From Gammaproteobacteria bacterium (lineage in GTDB: Bacteria; Pseudomonadota; Gammaproteobacteria; Pseudomonadales; Azotimanducaceae): 56,000 bases of DNA. Within the stretch, counting starts at the first letter, position 1. Each line of letters begins with the position of its first letter. The notes under the pieces are model-generated. The model was not told the DNA's origin, did no database searches, and saw only the letters and a list, made by a program, of their open reading frames with translations. The stretch lies in contig JAFIFJ010000069.1 in assembly GCA_020832085.1 (NCBI GenBank), positions 1 to 56,000 of the forward strand, written 5' to 3'. This document shows positions 1 to 8,709 of this stretch, piece after piece. Both the position numbers and the translations under genes were made by a program.

Positions 1-228
1 GGCGCCGCCCTGAGGCGGGGCCGGGTTACGCAATGGCCGGCGCACGCCCCCCCCTCGCCGACCCGCGTGTTGCTGATGCGACTCGCGTATCGCTACCCGG
101 ACCTCGAAGGCGAACTCGACGCGGGCATCGCGGTGGCCATCAACGGCTAGATCTACCGCTATGACCGCGACGTGCCCATCCCCGAGGGCGCGGAAGTGTT
201 TCTGCTGCCGCGCATCCCGGGCGGCTGA
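1..228 (+). pseudogene. MoaD/ThiS-family sulfur-carrier remnant with an in-frame amber codon
   Basis: Frame 1 is open from the window edge to a TAG at 148-150, then continues to TGA at 226-228. The part before the TAG contains RLAYRYPDLEGELDAG and ends VAING. The part after reads IYRYD, then IPEGAEVFLLPRIPGG. Reading TAG as Glu (one base from GAG) restores the pattern of small MoaD/ThiS carriers: the VNGE strand, the PxGAEV strand and the C-terminal Gly-Gly that is adenylated and thiocarboxylated. Residues before about 24 do not look like the usual first strand, so the 5' end may be further decayed or lie outside the window. MoaD-like genes often accompany molybdenum or tungsten enzymes; none is visible here. 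It could also be a sequencing error or true readthrough. Confidence 0.55.
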
Positions 229-239
229 CGCAAACGGAG

Positions 240-277
240 GTCGCCGGATCCGCACATCGGGTCCGGATACCGGCGAC
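240..277. terminator. GC-rich stem-loop after the MoaD-like remnant
   Basis: GTCGCCGG at 240-247 pairs with CCGGCGAC at 270-277. The stem continues with ATCCG (248-252) against CGGAT (264-268), with one bulged base at 269. This gives about 13 pairs. It begins 11 bases after the stop of the MoaD-like frame. No T-tract follows, so an intrinsic terminator is not proven; it could protect a 3' end. The rest of 229-397 shows only the ribosome binding site of the next gene. Confidence 0.4.
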
Positions 278-397
278 GCTGCACGATCCCGCCCTCACGG
301 AACCGCTTCGCCAGATCTCAACCGGTACCGAGCGGCCGGCGAAGGTTCGGCGAGCCGACAGCTTTCCCTTTCACCTTACCGGCCATGAGGAACACCA

Positions 398-1711
398 ATG
401 GACTTCAGCATCCCCCAGGACCTGCAGGACTACCTGGACGAACTCGACCGCTTCATCGAGAAAGAAATCCAGCCCCTCCAGGATCGTGACGACAACAAGC
501 GCTTCTTCGACCACCGGCGCGAACACGCGCGCACCGACTGGGACAACCACGGGCTGCCGCGCCCGGAATGGGAGGCTCTGCTCGCTGAAGCCCGGCAGAA
601 GGCCGACGCGGCCGGTCACCTGCGCTTCGCCTGGCCGAAGGAGTATGGCGGCCAGGGCGGCTCGAATCTGTGGATGGCGGTGATCCGCGAGCATCTCGCG
701 GCCAAGGGCCTCGGTCTGTTCAACGACCTGCAGACCGAGCATTCCATCGTCGGCAACAATCCCTTCATCGTCATGTTCAAGGAGTTCGCCACGCCGGAGC
801 AGTTCAAGCGCTACGGCGACGACATCCAGAACGGGCGTCTGCGCACCGCCTTCGGCCTCACCGAGCCGAATCACGGCTCCGATGCCACCTTCATGGAAAC
901 CACCGGTACGCCCCAGGAACGGGACGGCAAGAAGGGCTGGCTGATCCAGGGCGAGAAGATGTGGACCAGCGGCATGCATCACGCCAACTACATCATGACC
1001 TTCGCCCGCACCAGCGGTAAGGACGGCGACGCCCGCGGCATCACCTGCTTCATCGTGCCGGCGGATGCCCCTGGCGTGAAGATCGAAGAGTACATGTGGA
1101 CCTTCAACATGCCGACGGATCATCCGCGGGTTTCGCTCACCAACGTCTGGATTCCGGAAGACAGCTACTGGGGCGAGATCGGTAATGGTCTGGCCATCGG
1201 GCAGAGCTTCGTGCACCAGAACCGCATCCGCCAGGCCGCCTCGTCGCTGGGCGCCGCCGTGTTCTGCATCAACGAAAGCGTCGCCTACTCCCGCCAGCGC
1301 AAGCCCTTCGGCAAACCGCTGTCGAACAACCAGGCGATCCAGTTCCCACTGGTGGAGTTGCACACCCAGGCGCAGATGCTGCGGCTGCTGATCCGGGAAA
1401 CGGCGGTCGCGATGGACGAGATGCCCCACAAGCAAGTGGAGCGTGAAATCTCAGACCGGGTCTCCATGTGCAACTACATCGGCAACCGGCTCTGCTGTGA
1501 CGCCGCCGACCGGGCCATGCAGGTCCACGGTGGCATGGGTTACTCCCGCCACAAGCCCTTCGAGCACATCTACCGGCACCACCGCCGCTATCGCATCACC
1601 GAGGGCTCGGAAGAGATCCAGATCCGCAAGGTGGGTGCTTACCTGTTCGGCTACGCCGGTCCGCGCAAGGAAGCGTTCACCGAGCTCTACGGCCCGGCGA
1701 AACTGTCCTGA
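398..1711 (+). CDS. Acyl-CoA dehydrogenase family flavoprotein
   Basis: A 437-residue protein with the full acyl-CoA dehydrogenase layout: an all-helical N-terminal part, a central beta domain with the FAD-contacting stretch FGLTEPNHGSDA (about residues 150-161), and a C-terminal helical domain. The C-terminal motif TEGSEEIQIRKV (E402 region) matches the adenine/FAD-binding segment near the end of the family. RQRKPFGKPL is the usual segment at the start of the C-terminal domain. These enzymes oxidise an acyl-CoA to the 2,3-enoyl-CoA and pass electrons to ETF. The substrate cannot be read from sequence; the N-terminal 70 residues are longer than in short-chain enzymes. AGGA lies 8 bases before the ATG. 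It converges with the Rieske gene, and the nearby enoyl-CoA hydratase-family gene suggests beta-oxidation-type use. Confidence 0.93.
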   Translation: MDFSIPQDLQDYLDELDRFIEKEIQPLQDRDDNKRFFDHRREHARTDWDNHGLPRPEWEALLAEARQKADAAGHLRFAWPKEYGGQGGSNLWMAVIREHLAAKGLGLFNDLQTEHSIVGNNPFIVMFKEFATPEQFKRYGDDIQNGRLRTAFGLTEPNHGSDATFMETTGTPQERDGKKGWLIQGEKMWTSGMHHANYIMTFARTSGKDGDARGITCFIVPADAPGVKIEEYMWTFNMPTDHPRVSLTNVWIPEDSYWGEIGNGLAIGQSFVHQNRIRQAASSLGAAVFCINESVAYSRQRKPFGKPLSNNQAIQFPLVELHTQAQMLRLLIRETAVAMDEMPHKQVEREISDRVSMCNYIGNRLCCDAADRAMQVHGGMGYSRHKPFEHIYRHHRRYRITEGSEEIQIRKVGAYLFGYAGPRKEAFTELYGPAKLS

Positions 1712-1768
1712 CAATGACTCGTGACGGGCAGCGTCGATGCTGCCCGTCACGGTCACCGGAGGCGACGC

Positions 1769-3310
1769 TCAGGGCTTCTCCAGCCACTCGTTGAGCAGCT
1801 TGTGGAAGTGCCGCGGTTTCGTCTCACCGTAGTTGGCGAAGATGATCTCGGGGTTCTTCAACATCTTCAGCCCCCGCTGCACCTCCGGCATGTTGACCAC
1901 GTCCTGGTTGAAGACCTTGGCGAGCATGCCGAGCTCCGGCGCGTCGCACCAGTCGTCGTCCGGACCGAGCCAGTGGATGTCCCGCACCGGCTCGAAGTTA
2001 CCGTCCTTGGGAATGGGCGCCAGATACATGCACTCCATGATGCATTCTTCGGGATTGTCGCCGTGGGGCCGGAACCGATAGTTGATCTGGTTGAAGCAAC
2101 CCCAGGGATGGAAGTTCGGAAACAGCGTCAGGTAGATGGAATCGAGCAATTCCGCATCGCAGACGTCGTCCACCTCATCGCCCAAGGCGCTGCGGAAGGA
2201 CTCCCGGACCGGCTCCGCCATCACCTGCCGCAGGTTCTGGCCCTTGGGCACTTTCGGCGGCGGATTGAGCGGCACCACGTTGGCACCCGGCAGCTGCTTG
2301 CCACCGATCCAGTTGAGCATGTTGGTGTCGGCGTGGGTCATGGGACCCTCGACCCAGGTGCCATCCGCCTTGAACTTGCTCACTTCGCCTTTGTGGTTGG
2401 TGATGTGCACCAGACCATCGTCACACAGCTCGTAGACGTGTCCCGTGAGAGCGTGGCGCTGCTTGGTGTAGAGACGGGCGTCCGGCAGCGGCTCCCAGTC
2501 CCGCTCCATGTGGGGGCTCTTGACGCACTGGGGCGACATGGCACGGGAGTAGTTGCCGAAGACGTCGTACTGGGTATTGGCGTCGCCAATCTGATCGAGA
2601 ATGGTCGGGTGCGTGGCGATGACGTGGTAGGCCTCGCTGAAGGCTTCCTGAGCCACCTTCCAGTTGCAGCGCAGGATCTTCGCCACGTGGGCCGTCTTGT
2701 AGCGGCGCTCGTAGGGCAGCGTCCCGAACTGCTCGGACAGATTGCCGACGAAATCCTCAAGCGGTTCGGCATCGACGTCCGGATTGATGAAGATGTAACC
2801 GCCCCAGCGGCCCAGCTTCACCTCCGGCAGGCTATGGGTTTCCGCACTGACTGTCGGGAAATCCCAATGGCAGGGTACTTCCTTCAGGCCGCCGTCAATC
2901 TCCCAAGCCCAGCCGTGGAAGGAGCAGCGAAACTCCCGGGCCCGCTTGCCGTTCTTGTCCTTGAGCATTCTGCCCCGATGCAGACAGGCGTTGTGAAAGG
3001 CCTTGAACTCGTCCTCTCCCGTGCGCACCACCAGAAAGGACAGGTGGGCGATCTCGTAGACGTGGTAGTCACCCACCTCGGGGATGTCCAGTTCGTGGCA
3101 GGCCATCTGCCAGACCCGCTTCCAGATCTTCTCCACCTCGAGGTCGTGAAAGGCCTTCGAGTAGTAGCGCTCGGCGGGCACGGTGGTGGGACCCTTGGGC
3201 AGGGGACTCTGGACTCTCAGAATGTCCGGAACCCTGCGGCTGTCCGTGTCCAGGATCTCCTGATAGGTCGTGCCTGCTGATCTGTCGGTGCCGGTAGCTG
3301 TTTCGACCAT
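1769..3310 (-). CDS. Rieske non-haem iron oxygenase, large (alpha) subunit
   Basis: A 513-residue protein. The Rieske [2Fe-2S] site is CLH (C109, H111) and CSFH (C129, H132) with 17 residues between, as in ring-hydroxylating oxygenases. The mononuclear iron site is in NWKVAQEAFSEAYHVIATH, with H229 and H234. The third ligand is expected to be an Asp further on, and I did not fix it. Such enzymes hydroxylate aromatic or steroid-like substrates with O2, using electrons from a separate reductase. No beta subunit, ferredoxin or reductase gene is adjacent, so electrons must come from elsewhere. The C-terminal region is longer than in compact three-component dioxygenases. An inverted repeat 30 bases upstream of the start may be an operator. 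Confidence 0.9.
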   Translation of the reverse strand: MVETATGTDRSAGTTYQEILDTDSRRVPDILRVQSPLPKGPTTVPAERYYSKAFHDLEVEKIWKRVWQMACHELDIPEVGDYHVYEIAHLSFLVVRTGEDEFKAFHNACLHRGRMLKDKNGKRAREFRCSFHGWAWEIDGGLKEVPCHWDFPTVSAETHSLPEVKLGRWGGYIFINPDVDAEPLEDFVGNLSEQFGTLPYERRYKTAHVAKILRCNWKVAQEAFSEAYHVIATHPTILDQIGDANTQYDVFGNYSRAMSPQCVKSPHMERDWEPLPDARLYTKQRHALTGHVYELCDDGLVHITNHKGEVSKFKADGTWVEGPMTHADTNMLNWIGGKQLPGANVVPLNPPPKVPKGQNLRQVMAEPVRESFRSALGDEVDDVCDAELLDSIYLTLFPNFHPWGCFNQINYRFRPHGDNPEECIMECMYLAPIPKDGNFEPVRDIHWLGPDDDWCDAPELGMLAKVFNQDVVNMPEVQRGLKMLKNPEIIFANYGETKPRHFHKLLNEWLEKP

Positions 3311-3339
3311 GGGATCGATTCCTCTGCTGTCGGATCTGC

Positions 3340-3357
3340 GATGAGCGTCATCTCATC
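3340..3357. promoter_or_regulatory. Inverted repeat upstream of the Rieske oxygenase
   Basis: GATGAG (3340-3345) and CTCATC (3352-3357) form a perfect 6-base inverted repeat with a 6-base spacer, about 30 bases upstream of the Rieske ATG. Its position would suit a repressor or activator site, or a hairpin in the leader. No regulator gene is adjacent. Confidence 0.3.
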
Positions 3358-3429
3358 AGCTTCCCGGCACCATGGAACTGACCTGGATCAAAGAAACAGT
3401 CACTTGTGAATGTAATCGGGACCCCCTGA

Positions 3430-3462
3430 GGGCAGGGCCGGAGTGGGTCCCCGGTCCTGCCC
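3430..3462. terminator. Strong GC stem-loop downstream of the methyltransferase-like lipoprotein gene
   Basis: GGGCAGGGCCGG (3430-3441) pairs with CCGGTCCTGCCC (3451-3462), 11 of 12 positions, around a 9-base loop. It lies 18 bases after the stop codon of the minus-strand gene ending at 3480. No T-run follows on that strand, so it is a 3'-end hairpin or a rho-assisted terminator rather than a classical intrinsic one. Confidence 0.45.
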
Positions 3463-3479
3463 GGCTCCCTGCAGGCGTT

Positions 3480-4385
3480 TCAGGGTTTCACGAACCGCAG
3501 GGTCATCCGGTCGGATTCGCCGATGGCCTGATAGCGCTCACGGCACTCGGCCATCCCGACTTCATCCTCGATCTCGGCACAGGCCCGAAAGCTCGGCGGC
3601 AGGGTCCAGACGCCATGCTCGTGATCCGCGGTGTCGCGCGGGTTGGCATTGACCTCGCTGCGAGCCTCGAGCTCGAATCCCGCCCGCGCCGCAGCGGCAA
3701 TGACGAAGGACTCAGGCACATAGCCGGCACCGCCCTCTGGGTCGAAGTCGCGGTCTTCGGGCAGCCTGTGCTGGACGATGCCGAGCACACCACCGGAGCG
3801 GAGTACGTCGTAGGCGGCGGCGAGCACCAGATCTTCCTGTCCGCGCGCGGCGAGCCCGTGGAACTGCCTCGAGAGCAGCACGAAATCGGCACTGCCCGAC
3901 GCACCGAGGCTGGTGTAGTCAGGCAGCGCGAACTGCACCACTTCCACCTGACCGTAGACGTCCGGATCGGCTTCGAGCTTGTCGAGCAGTGCCCGCCCGA
4001 CTCGGCCCATGTAGCCGGTGTCCGGATCGGGCGGATAGTTGGCGACCACGAGTTGTCCGTGATCCCGCAGCACCGGCGCCAGGATCTCCGTGTACCAGCC
4101 GCCGCCCGGCCAGATCTCAATGGCGCGGTGCCCGCGCTCTAGCCCGAGGAAGGCCAGGGTGTCCTCCGGATTGCGCTGATCGTCCCGGGCCTGATGTGCC
4201 GCCGAGCGATGCGCGCCGGCCATGGCGGTGCGAACGGCGTCCCGCAGTGCCATCTCGGGCTGTACGGGCTCAGACCGCTCGGGCTCCGGTCGCGGCGTCG
4301 GACCTTCGGGCTCAGGCGGATCAGCGGGACTGCAGCCGAACAGCAATACTGTCAGCAGAAGCGGACTCAGAAATCGGATCATCAT
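3480..4385 (-). CDS. Predicted lipoprotein, class I SAM-dependent methyltransferase fold (COG4798-like)
   Basis: A 301-residue protein that starts with a lipoprotein signal (hydrophobic stretch, then LLFGC with Cys18), followed by a Pro/Glu-rich linker to about residue 43. From residue 88 the sequence IEIWPGGGWYTEIL resembles methyltransferase motif I (E-x-G-x-G) in the form seen in COG4798 predicted methyltransferases. SADFVLLSRQFHGL and VLRSGGVLGIV fit later strands of that fold. A lipid-anchored methyltransferase outside the cytoplasm would have no SAM supply, so the fold may serve another job. Two ATG codons stand together at the start; either is possible. Downstream lies a strong GC hairpin. 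The function is not established. Confidence 0.72.
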   Translation of the reverse strand: MMIRFLSPLLLTVLLFGCSPADPPEPEGPTPRPEPERSEPVQPEMALRDAVRTAMAGAHRSAAHQARDDQRNPEDTLAFLGLERGHRAIEIWPGGGWYTEILAPVLRDHGQLVVANYPPDPDTGYMGRVGRALLDKLEADPDVYGQVEVVQFALPDYTSLGASGSADFVLLSRQFHGLAARGQEDLVLAAAYDVLRSGGVLGIVQHRLPEDRDFDPEGGAGYVPESFVIAAAARAGFELEARSEVNANPRDTADHEHGVWTLPPSFRACAEIEDEVGMAECRERYQAIGESDRMTLRFVKP

Positions 4386-4463
4386 GTCATGTTCCCAAGG
4401 GGCAGGGGAGACAAGCCTACCATGAGCCTCTGCTGCCCAAAGCGGTCTGCCGGGCGCGCGCTT

Positions 4464-5246
4464 TCACGACCAGCTCCACTTCGCTTCCCGCTTCTCCAGA
4501 AACGCCGCAATCGCTTCCTCTGAGTCGTTGAAGGTCCGCAGCCGCGCCGTGTAGTCATTCTCGGTGCGGTACTGCTGCATCATCTCGTCGCCCTCGATGC
4601 GCAGGATGGACTCCTTGGCCAGCCGGATGGCGATGGGGCTCTTGGACGCTATGTTCATGGCCAGTTCCAGCGCGCGGGCTTCGGCGCTGCCGGTGGCAAC
4701 GACTTCCTCGATGCCGCCGAGACGATGCAGTTCAGCCGCCTCGATCATCTCGCCTAAGAACAGCATGCGCCGGGCCTTGGACGGGCCGAGCAGCCGCAGG
4801 GCCTTGCTGGCGCCGCCCAGCAGGCCAACGTTGATCTCGGTGAGGCCGAACTTCGCCGCCTCGCCCGCAACCACCAGATCGCAGACGCCGATCAAGCCGA
4901 AACCGGCGCCGATGGTGGAGCGTTCGACAGCGGCGATCACCGGCACCAGACACTGACGCACAGCGTACTGGGCCTGCCGCCACTCCCAGTTCGGGTCCAG
5001 CAGCGCGCGCATGTCACCGCCATCCCGACTGCCTGCAAGAGCGGTTTCCTTGAGGTCGATGCCACCGCAGAACGCACGGTCACCCGCCGCGGTCAGCACC
5101 GCGCAACCCACGTCGCGATCCTGGGACAGCTCATCAAAGCAGGCACGCAGTTCGCGCATCATCACCCGGTTGACCGCGTTCACCGGCGGTCGGTTCAGGC
5201 GGACGATGGCGACGCCTTCATGGCGCTCGATTTCCAGGGTTTCCAT
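4464..5246 (-). CDS. Enoyl-CoA hydratase/isomerase (crotonase) family protein lacking one catalytic Glu
   Basis: The 260-residue start METLEIERHEGVAIVRLNRP is typical of the crotonase fold. I chose the ATG at 5246 because AGGAG stands about 10 bases upstream and the frame above it has no family similarity. The oxyanion-hole stretch is AFCGGIDLKE (residues 58-67). In true hydratases two glutamates act. Here GAGFGLIGVCD has Gly117 where the first Glu is expected, while the second is kept (E137 in LTEINVG). With one Glu it may be an isomerase, hydrolase or other crotonase rather than a hydratase. It begins 16 bases after the stop of the amidohydrolase fusion and is likely in one operon with it. 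Confidence 0.85.
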   Translation of the reverse strand: METLEIERHEGVAIVRLNRPPVNAVNRVMMRELRACFDELSQDRDVGCAVLTAAGDRAFCGGIDLKETALAGSRDGGDMRALLDPNWEWRQAQYAVRQCLVPVIAAVERSTIGAGFGLIGVCDLVVAGEAAKFGLTEINVGLLGGASKALRLLGPSKARRMLFLGEMIEAAELHRLGGIEEVVATGSAEARALELAMNIASKSPIAIRLAKESILRIEGDEMMQQYRTENDYTARLRTFNDSEEAIAAFLEKREAKWSWS

Positions 5247-5262
5247 GCTGGGACGACTCCTG

Positions 5263-8200
5263 TCAGTGGGTGCAATGCCAGCCGTGCTCGATCCCCAGCG
5301 CATGGACTTCGCGCATGGTGTCAGCCCGCCAGGTGTCGCCTCCGGGTTCTTCAAAATAGAAAGGCTGGCGCTCCACGGCATCGGGAGCGATCTGGTTCAT
5401 GGTGTCCGCCGCATACAGCCTGCCGTTCAGCATCACGTAGCGGACCTGCTCCGATTGCCGCAGATCCTCCAGGGGATTGCCTTCGATGACCACCAGATCC
5501 GCCAGCTTGCCCGCTTCGATGGAGCCGAGGTCTCCGTCCATACCAAGATAGTGGGCGCCGTCGATAGTGGCTCCGCGGATGGCCTCGAAGGGTGTGAAGC
5601 CGCCCTGCTCCATCATCCACATTTCCCAGTGGGCCGCGAGGCCGGCGCGCTGGCCATGGGCGCCGATCATCACCCGCACGCCCCGCTCGTTGAGCGCCTT
5701 GGCGTACCCGGCCACGTAGAAGTGGTTGTAGTGTTCATCCGGCGCCGTCCGCCGCCGGATGGCCCGGGGATACAGCACGCTGCGGGGCGTGAAGCGCAGC
5801 AGGTGCTCGTTGTTCCAGACCTCGCTGCGGTCGTACCAGTACTCCTCACCCCACAGGCCGCCATAGGCCACGCTGAACGTGGGGGAATAACCCACTTCAG
5901 TCTGGCTCCAGAACTGCAGCACGTCGTCGTAGAGGCGCTGGACAGAGACCGAGTGCTCCAGACCGGTATGGCCATCGGCAATGTGGGTGAGGTTCTGCTC
6001 GAAACGCATGCCTCCCTCGGGCAGCACCATCATGCCGAGTCTGCGCGCAGCTTCGAGAACCTGTTGGCGCTGGTCGCGGCGCAGGTAGTTGTAGCTCTTC
6101 ACGGAGATCGCCCCGGCCTCCTGCATCCGGCGGACGTGAAACTCCGCATCCTCATAGCGATCGATCCTGGCGGTGGCTCCCGGGCTCAAGGCGCCGTAGA
6201 GAATGCGGCCGGTGGAGAAGATTCTCGGCGCCACCGTGGCACCGATGCGCTGCAGTTCCGCAACCGAGAAGATGGCCTCCGTGTCGTTGGACGGGTCGTG
6301 GACCGTGGTGACGCCAAAGGCGAGATTGGCGTACTGCATCCAGTTCTGCCTCGGCTGCAGCTGCTCGCGACTCATGGCACCGTGGGCGTGGACGTCGATC
6401 AGGCCGGGAATCACTGTATGACCACTGACGTCGATGACCCGCGCTCCCTGTGGAACTGCCACCTCCTCCCGACTGCCAACGGCCTCGATGCGGTTGTCGC
6501 GGATGAGCACCACCCCGTCTTCGATGACCTCCTCTTCGCCATAGGCATCACGCATGGTGACGACGCGGCCACCGCGCAGGGCGATCCGACCGGAGGGCCG
6601 GTCTGCAGCCACCTCGAAGCTGAGATCACGACCTTCCTCCAGCGGCTCGGGCAGTTCCTCCGGCGCTCCCTCGACAAACGCGAAGGCGTCGCTCAGCCTG
6701 CGCTCGTAGAGCCGCGCTGCATGGGCGTAGCGCAGGGCATCGCTGTCCCCTGACCAGTGCAGGCCACTGCCGGACCGGGCCGAGACCTGTCGCACCGGGA
6801 AGGCCTTCGAATCCCCACTCAGCTTCAGGGACTTGCCCGCGGCTACGAAGGGCGTGACCCAGGCATTGTGGTGTTCGACGAAGGCCAACCAGCGGCCATC
6901 GGGCGACACCCGGTACTCGGTGACCCAGTCGCCACGGTAGTGCTCGCGTTCATCGAAGCCGTCCAGATTGACGCTGACCAGCTTCAGTTCCCGGCCATTG
7001 CGCTCGGAGAACAACAGCCTGCTGCCGTCGGCATTGAACTGCGGATTGCGGCCGCGATCGAGCACCCGAACCGGAGCTTCCCCGGCGTCAGCGGGCACCC
7101 GATACAGGCCCGGCTCCTCCGAGTAGAGGGGCGAAATCAGGAAACCGCCGGTGATCTTGCGGAACGCCACCTGCGTGCCATCGTTGGAGAAGTCCGGCTC
7201 CACGTAGTGGCCGGGCTCCCGGGTCAGGGTGCGGGCGCGTTCCCGGGAGCCTCGACCCACCGGCGCGATCCGTACGCTGCCCAGTTCCGCCTCGCTCCAG
7301 GTGGTGTAGACCACGGAGCGGCCATCGGGCGCAAAGCGCGGATGAAACTCGAAGTGGTCGGTCTGGCGCGTCAGCCGTTGCCTTTCGTCGCGCTCGAGGT
7401 CGTGGATCCAGATGTAGCCCAGGGCCTGGGACAGGGCGAAACGCCCATCGGGGCTGTACTGCGTCCAGCGCTGCATGCGCACGGGCACTTCGTCCGGGGC
7501 CACATCCACGGCCACGCGCTGAGCCGGATGAATGGTCTTCTCGGCCTGAAGCCGGACCGGGATGGTCGTGACCTCCCCGGCGAGGTTCGCCTGCTGGAAC
7601 CCACCTCGGGCCCAGTAAACCAGCCCATCGCTGCCCGGCAGCCAAGCGAAGCGGGGGTAGTTGCCGGTATCACCGCTGGTTTCCTGCTTGTCCCGATCGA
7701 GCCGGCCATCGAGGACGGTCTCGCGGCCACTGGCAAGCTCACGCACCACCAGCTGGCTGTCCAGGGTACGGGCCTCACGACGGACATAGGCCAGTTGCCT
7801 GCCGTCCGGCGAGGGCAGGGGTCGCACCGCGCCACCCGGCCCGGACACCAGCGTCACGGTATCCCCCGTCTGCAGATCCAGGCGCCGGATGGCGAACACG
7901 CCTTCGGTGGCGTCCTTGTTGTACTGCCAGACCTGACCCGGAGTCACATCCTGGCTGTAGTAGAGATAGCGGCCCTCCGGAGAGAACGCCGGTTCGGCGA
8001 TGTTCTTCTGCGAGTCCTCTCCATGCAGACGGGCGACGGCCTCGGTGCCACCGCCTCCGCTGCGGTGGTAGAGCCAGATGCTGCCCGCCGGAATGCTGCG
8101 GCGGGAGTGGTAGCCCTTGCGGGCGGCAATGAACTGGCCGTCCGGGGAGAACGCCGGGTTGTGCAGCAGGTTCTCCCGCTCCGTGGTCACCGGCTTGGGA

Positions 8201-8595
8201 TCGGAGCCGTCGGCATTCATGAGCCAGATGTTCTCGGCGCCGCCACGGTCGCTGACGAAGGCGATCTGGCTGCCGTCGGGACTGAAGGTGGGCTGGAAAT
8301 GCCAGGCTGCATCGGCAGTGAGCGCCTGCGCATCCCCGCCCTCGATCGGCACGGTATAGATGTCACCCAGACTGTGGAACACCAGCGTCCGGCCATCCGG
8401 ACTGACGTCCACGTCCGCCCAGGTGAAGGTCCTGGTATCGATGCCGATGCTGTGCCAGTCGCCCGGCGCCTCCGTGACCGTCCAGCCACCATCTCCTTCG
8501 CCGTCGTTGGCATCGTCCCGATCCGCTTCGCTCTCTGCCCAGGACGGTTGAGCCACGAGCAGCAGGAACCCTGCCAGCATGAGAACCTTGTTCAT
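5263..8595 (-). CDS. Secreted TolB-like beta-propeller fused to an amidohydrolase
   Basis: 1110 residues. A signal peptide (MNKVLMLAGFLLLVAQPSWA) is followed by repeated WD40-like PD40 blades (SPDGRTLVFHS, SPDGSQIAFVSDR, SPDGQFIAARK and others) up to about residue 660. An amidohydrolase domain of the metal-dependent TIM-barrel type fills the rest. The metal motif is GLIDVHAHG with H736 and H738. The C-terminal GSIEAGKLADLVVIEGNPL is the usual end of such amidohydrolases. It probably hydrolyses a cyclic amide, ester or peptide bond in the periplasm; the propeller may bind substrate. Such fusions are known, but substrates are mostly untested. It is divergent from the polysaccharide deacetylase gene and upstream of the crotonase-family gene. 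Confidence 0.9.
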   Translation of the reverse strand: MNKVLMLAGFLLLVAQPSWAESEADRDDANDGEGDGGWTVTEAPGDWHSIGIDTRTFTWADVDVSPDGRTLVFHSLGDIYTVPIEGGDAQALTADAAWHFQPTFSPDGSQIAFVSDRGGAENIWLMNADGSDPKPVTTERENLLHNPAFSPDGQFIAARKGYHSRRSIPAGSIWLYHRSGGGGTEAVARLHGEDSQKNIAEPAFSPEGRYLYYSQDVTPGQVWQYNKDATEGVFAIRRLDLQTGDTVTLVSGPGGAVRPLPSPDGRQLAYVRREARTLDSQLVVRELASGRETVLDGRLDRDKQETSGDTGNYPRFAWLPGSDGLVYWARGGFQQANLAGEVTTIPVRLQAEKTIHPAQRVAVDVAPDEVPVRMQRWTQYSPDGRFALSQALGYIWIHDLERDERQRLTRQTDHFEFHPRFAPDGRSVVYTTWSEAELGSVRIAPVGRGSRERARTLTREPGHYVEPDFSNDGTQVAFRKITGGFLISPLYSEEPGLYRVPADAGEAPVRVLDRGRNPQFNADGSRLLFSERNGRELKLVSVNLDGFDEREHYRGDWVTEYRVSPDGRWLAFVEHHNAWVTPFVAAGKSLKLSGDSKAFPVRQVSARSGSGLHWSGDSDALRYAHAARLYERRLSDAFAFVEGAPEELPEPLEEGRDLSFEVAADRPSGRIALRGGRVVTMRDAYGEEEVIEDGVVLIRDNRIEAVGSREEVAVPQGARVIDVSGHTVIPGLIDVHAHGAMSREQLQPRQNWMQYANLAFGVTTVHDPSNDTEAIFSVAELQRIGATVAPRIFSTGRILYGALSPGATARIDRYEDAEFHVRRMQEAGAISVKSYNYLRRDQRQQVLEAARRLGMMVLPEGGMRFEQNLTHIADGHTGLEHSVSVQRLYDDVLQFWSQTEVGYSPTFSVAYGGLWGEEYWYDRSEVWNNEHLLRFTPRSVLYPRAIRRRTAPDEHYNHFYVAGYAKALNERGVRVMIGAHGQRAGLAAHWEMWMMEQGGFTPFEAIRGATIDGAHYLGMDGDLGSIEAGKLADLVVIEGNPLEDLRQSEQVRYVMLNGRLYAADTMNQIAPDAVERQPFYFEEPGGDTWRADTMREVHALGIEHGWHCTH

Positions 8596-8709
8596 GATGC
8601 CTTTCCCAACCCCATTGCAGCCTGCGCCTGCTCCACTGCGGCGGTGGCGGCTGCGTGATAAGTTCCGAAGTCGGCAACCATACCTTCATGTCAGAGAGGA
8701 ACCCAACCC

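Noticed and set aside
161..388. 75-codon plus-strand frame near the left end
   Set aside because: It overlaps the MoaD-like remnant in another frame. Arg/Ser/Pro-rich with no recognisable pattern.
1721..3280. Open reading frame of 519 codons on the plus strand over the Rieske gene
   Set aside because: It is antisense to a clear Rieske oxygenase. GC-rich codon use leaves the opposite strand open; no domain or export signal is seen.
5011..8658. Two long plus-strand reading frames opposite the amidohydrolase fusion
   Set aside because: They mirror the codon phase of the real gene, and Gln/His/Leu-rich text without domains is typical of shadows.
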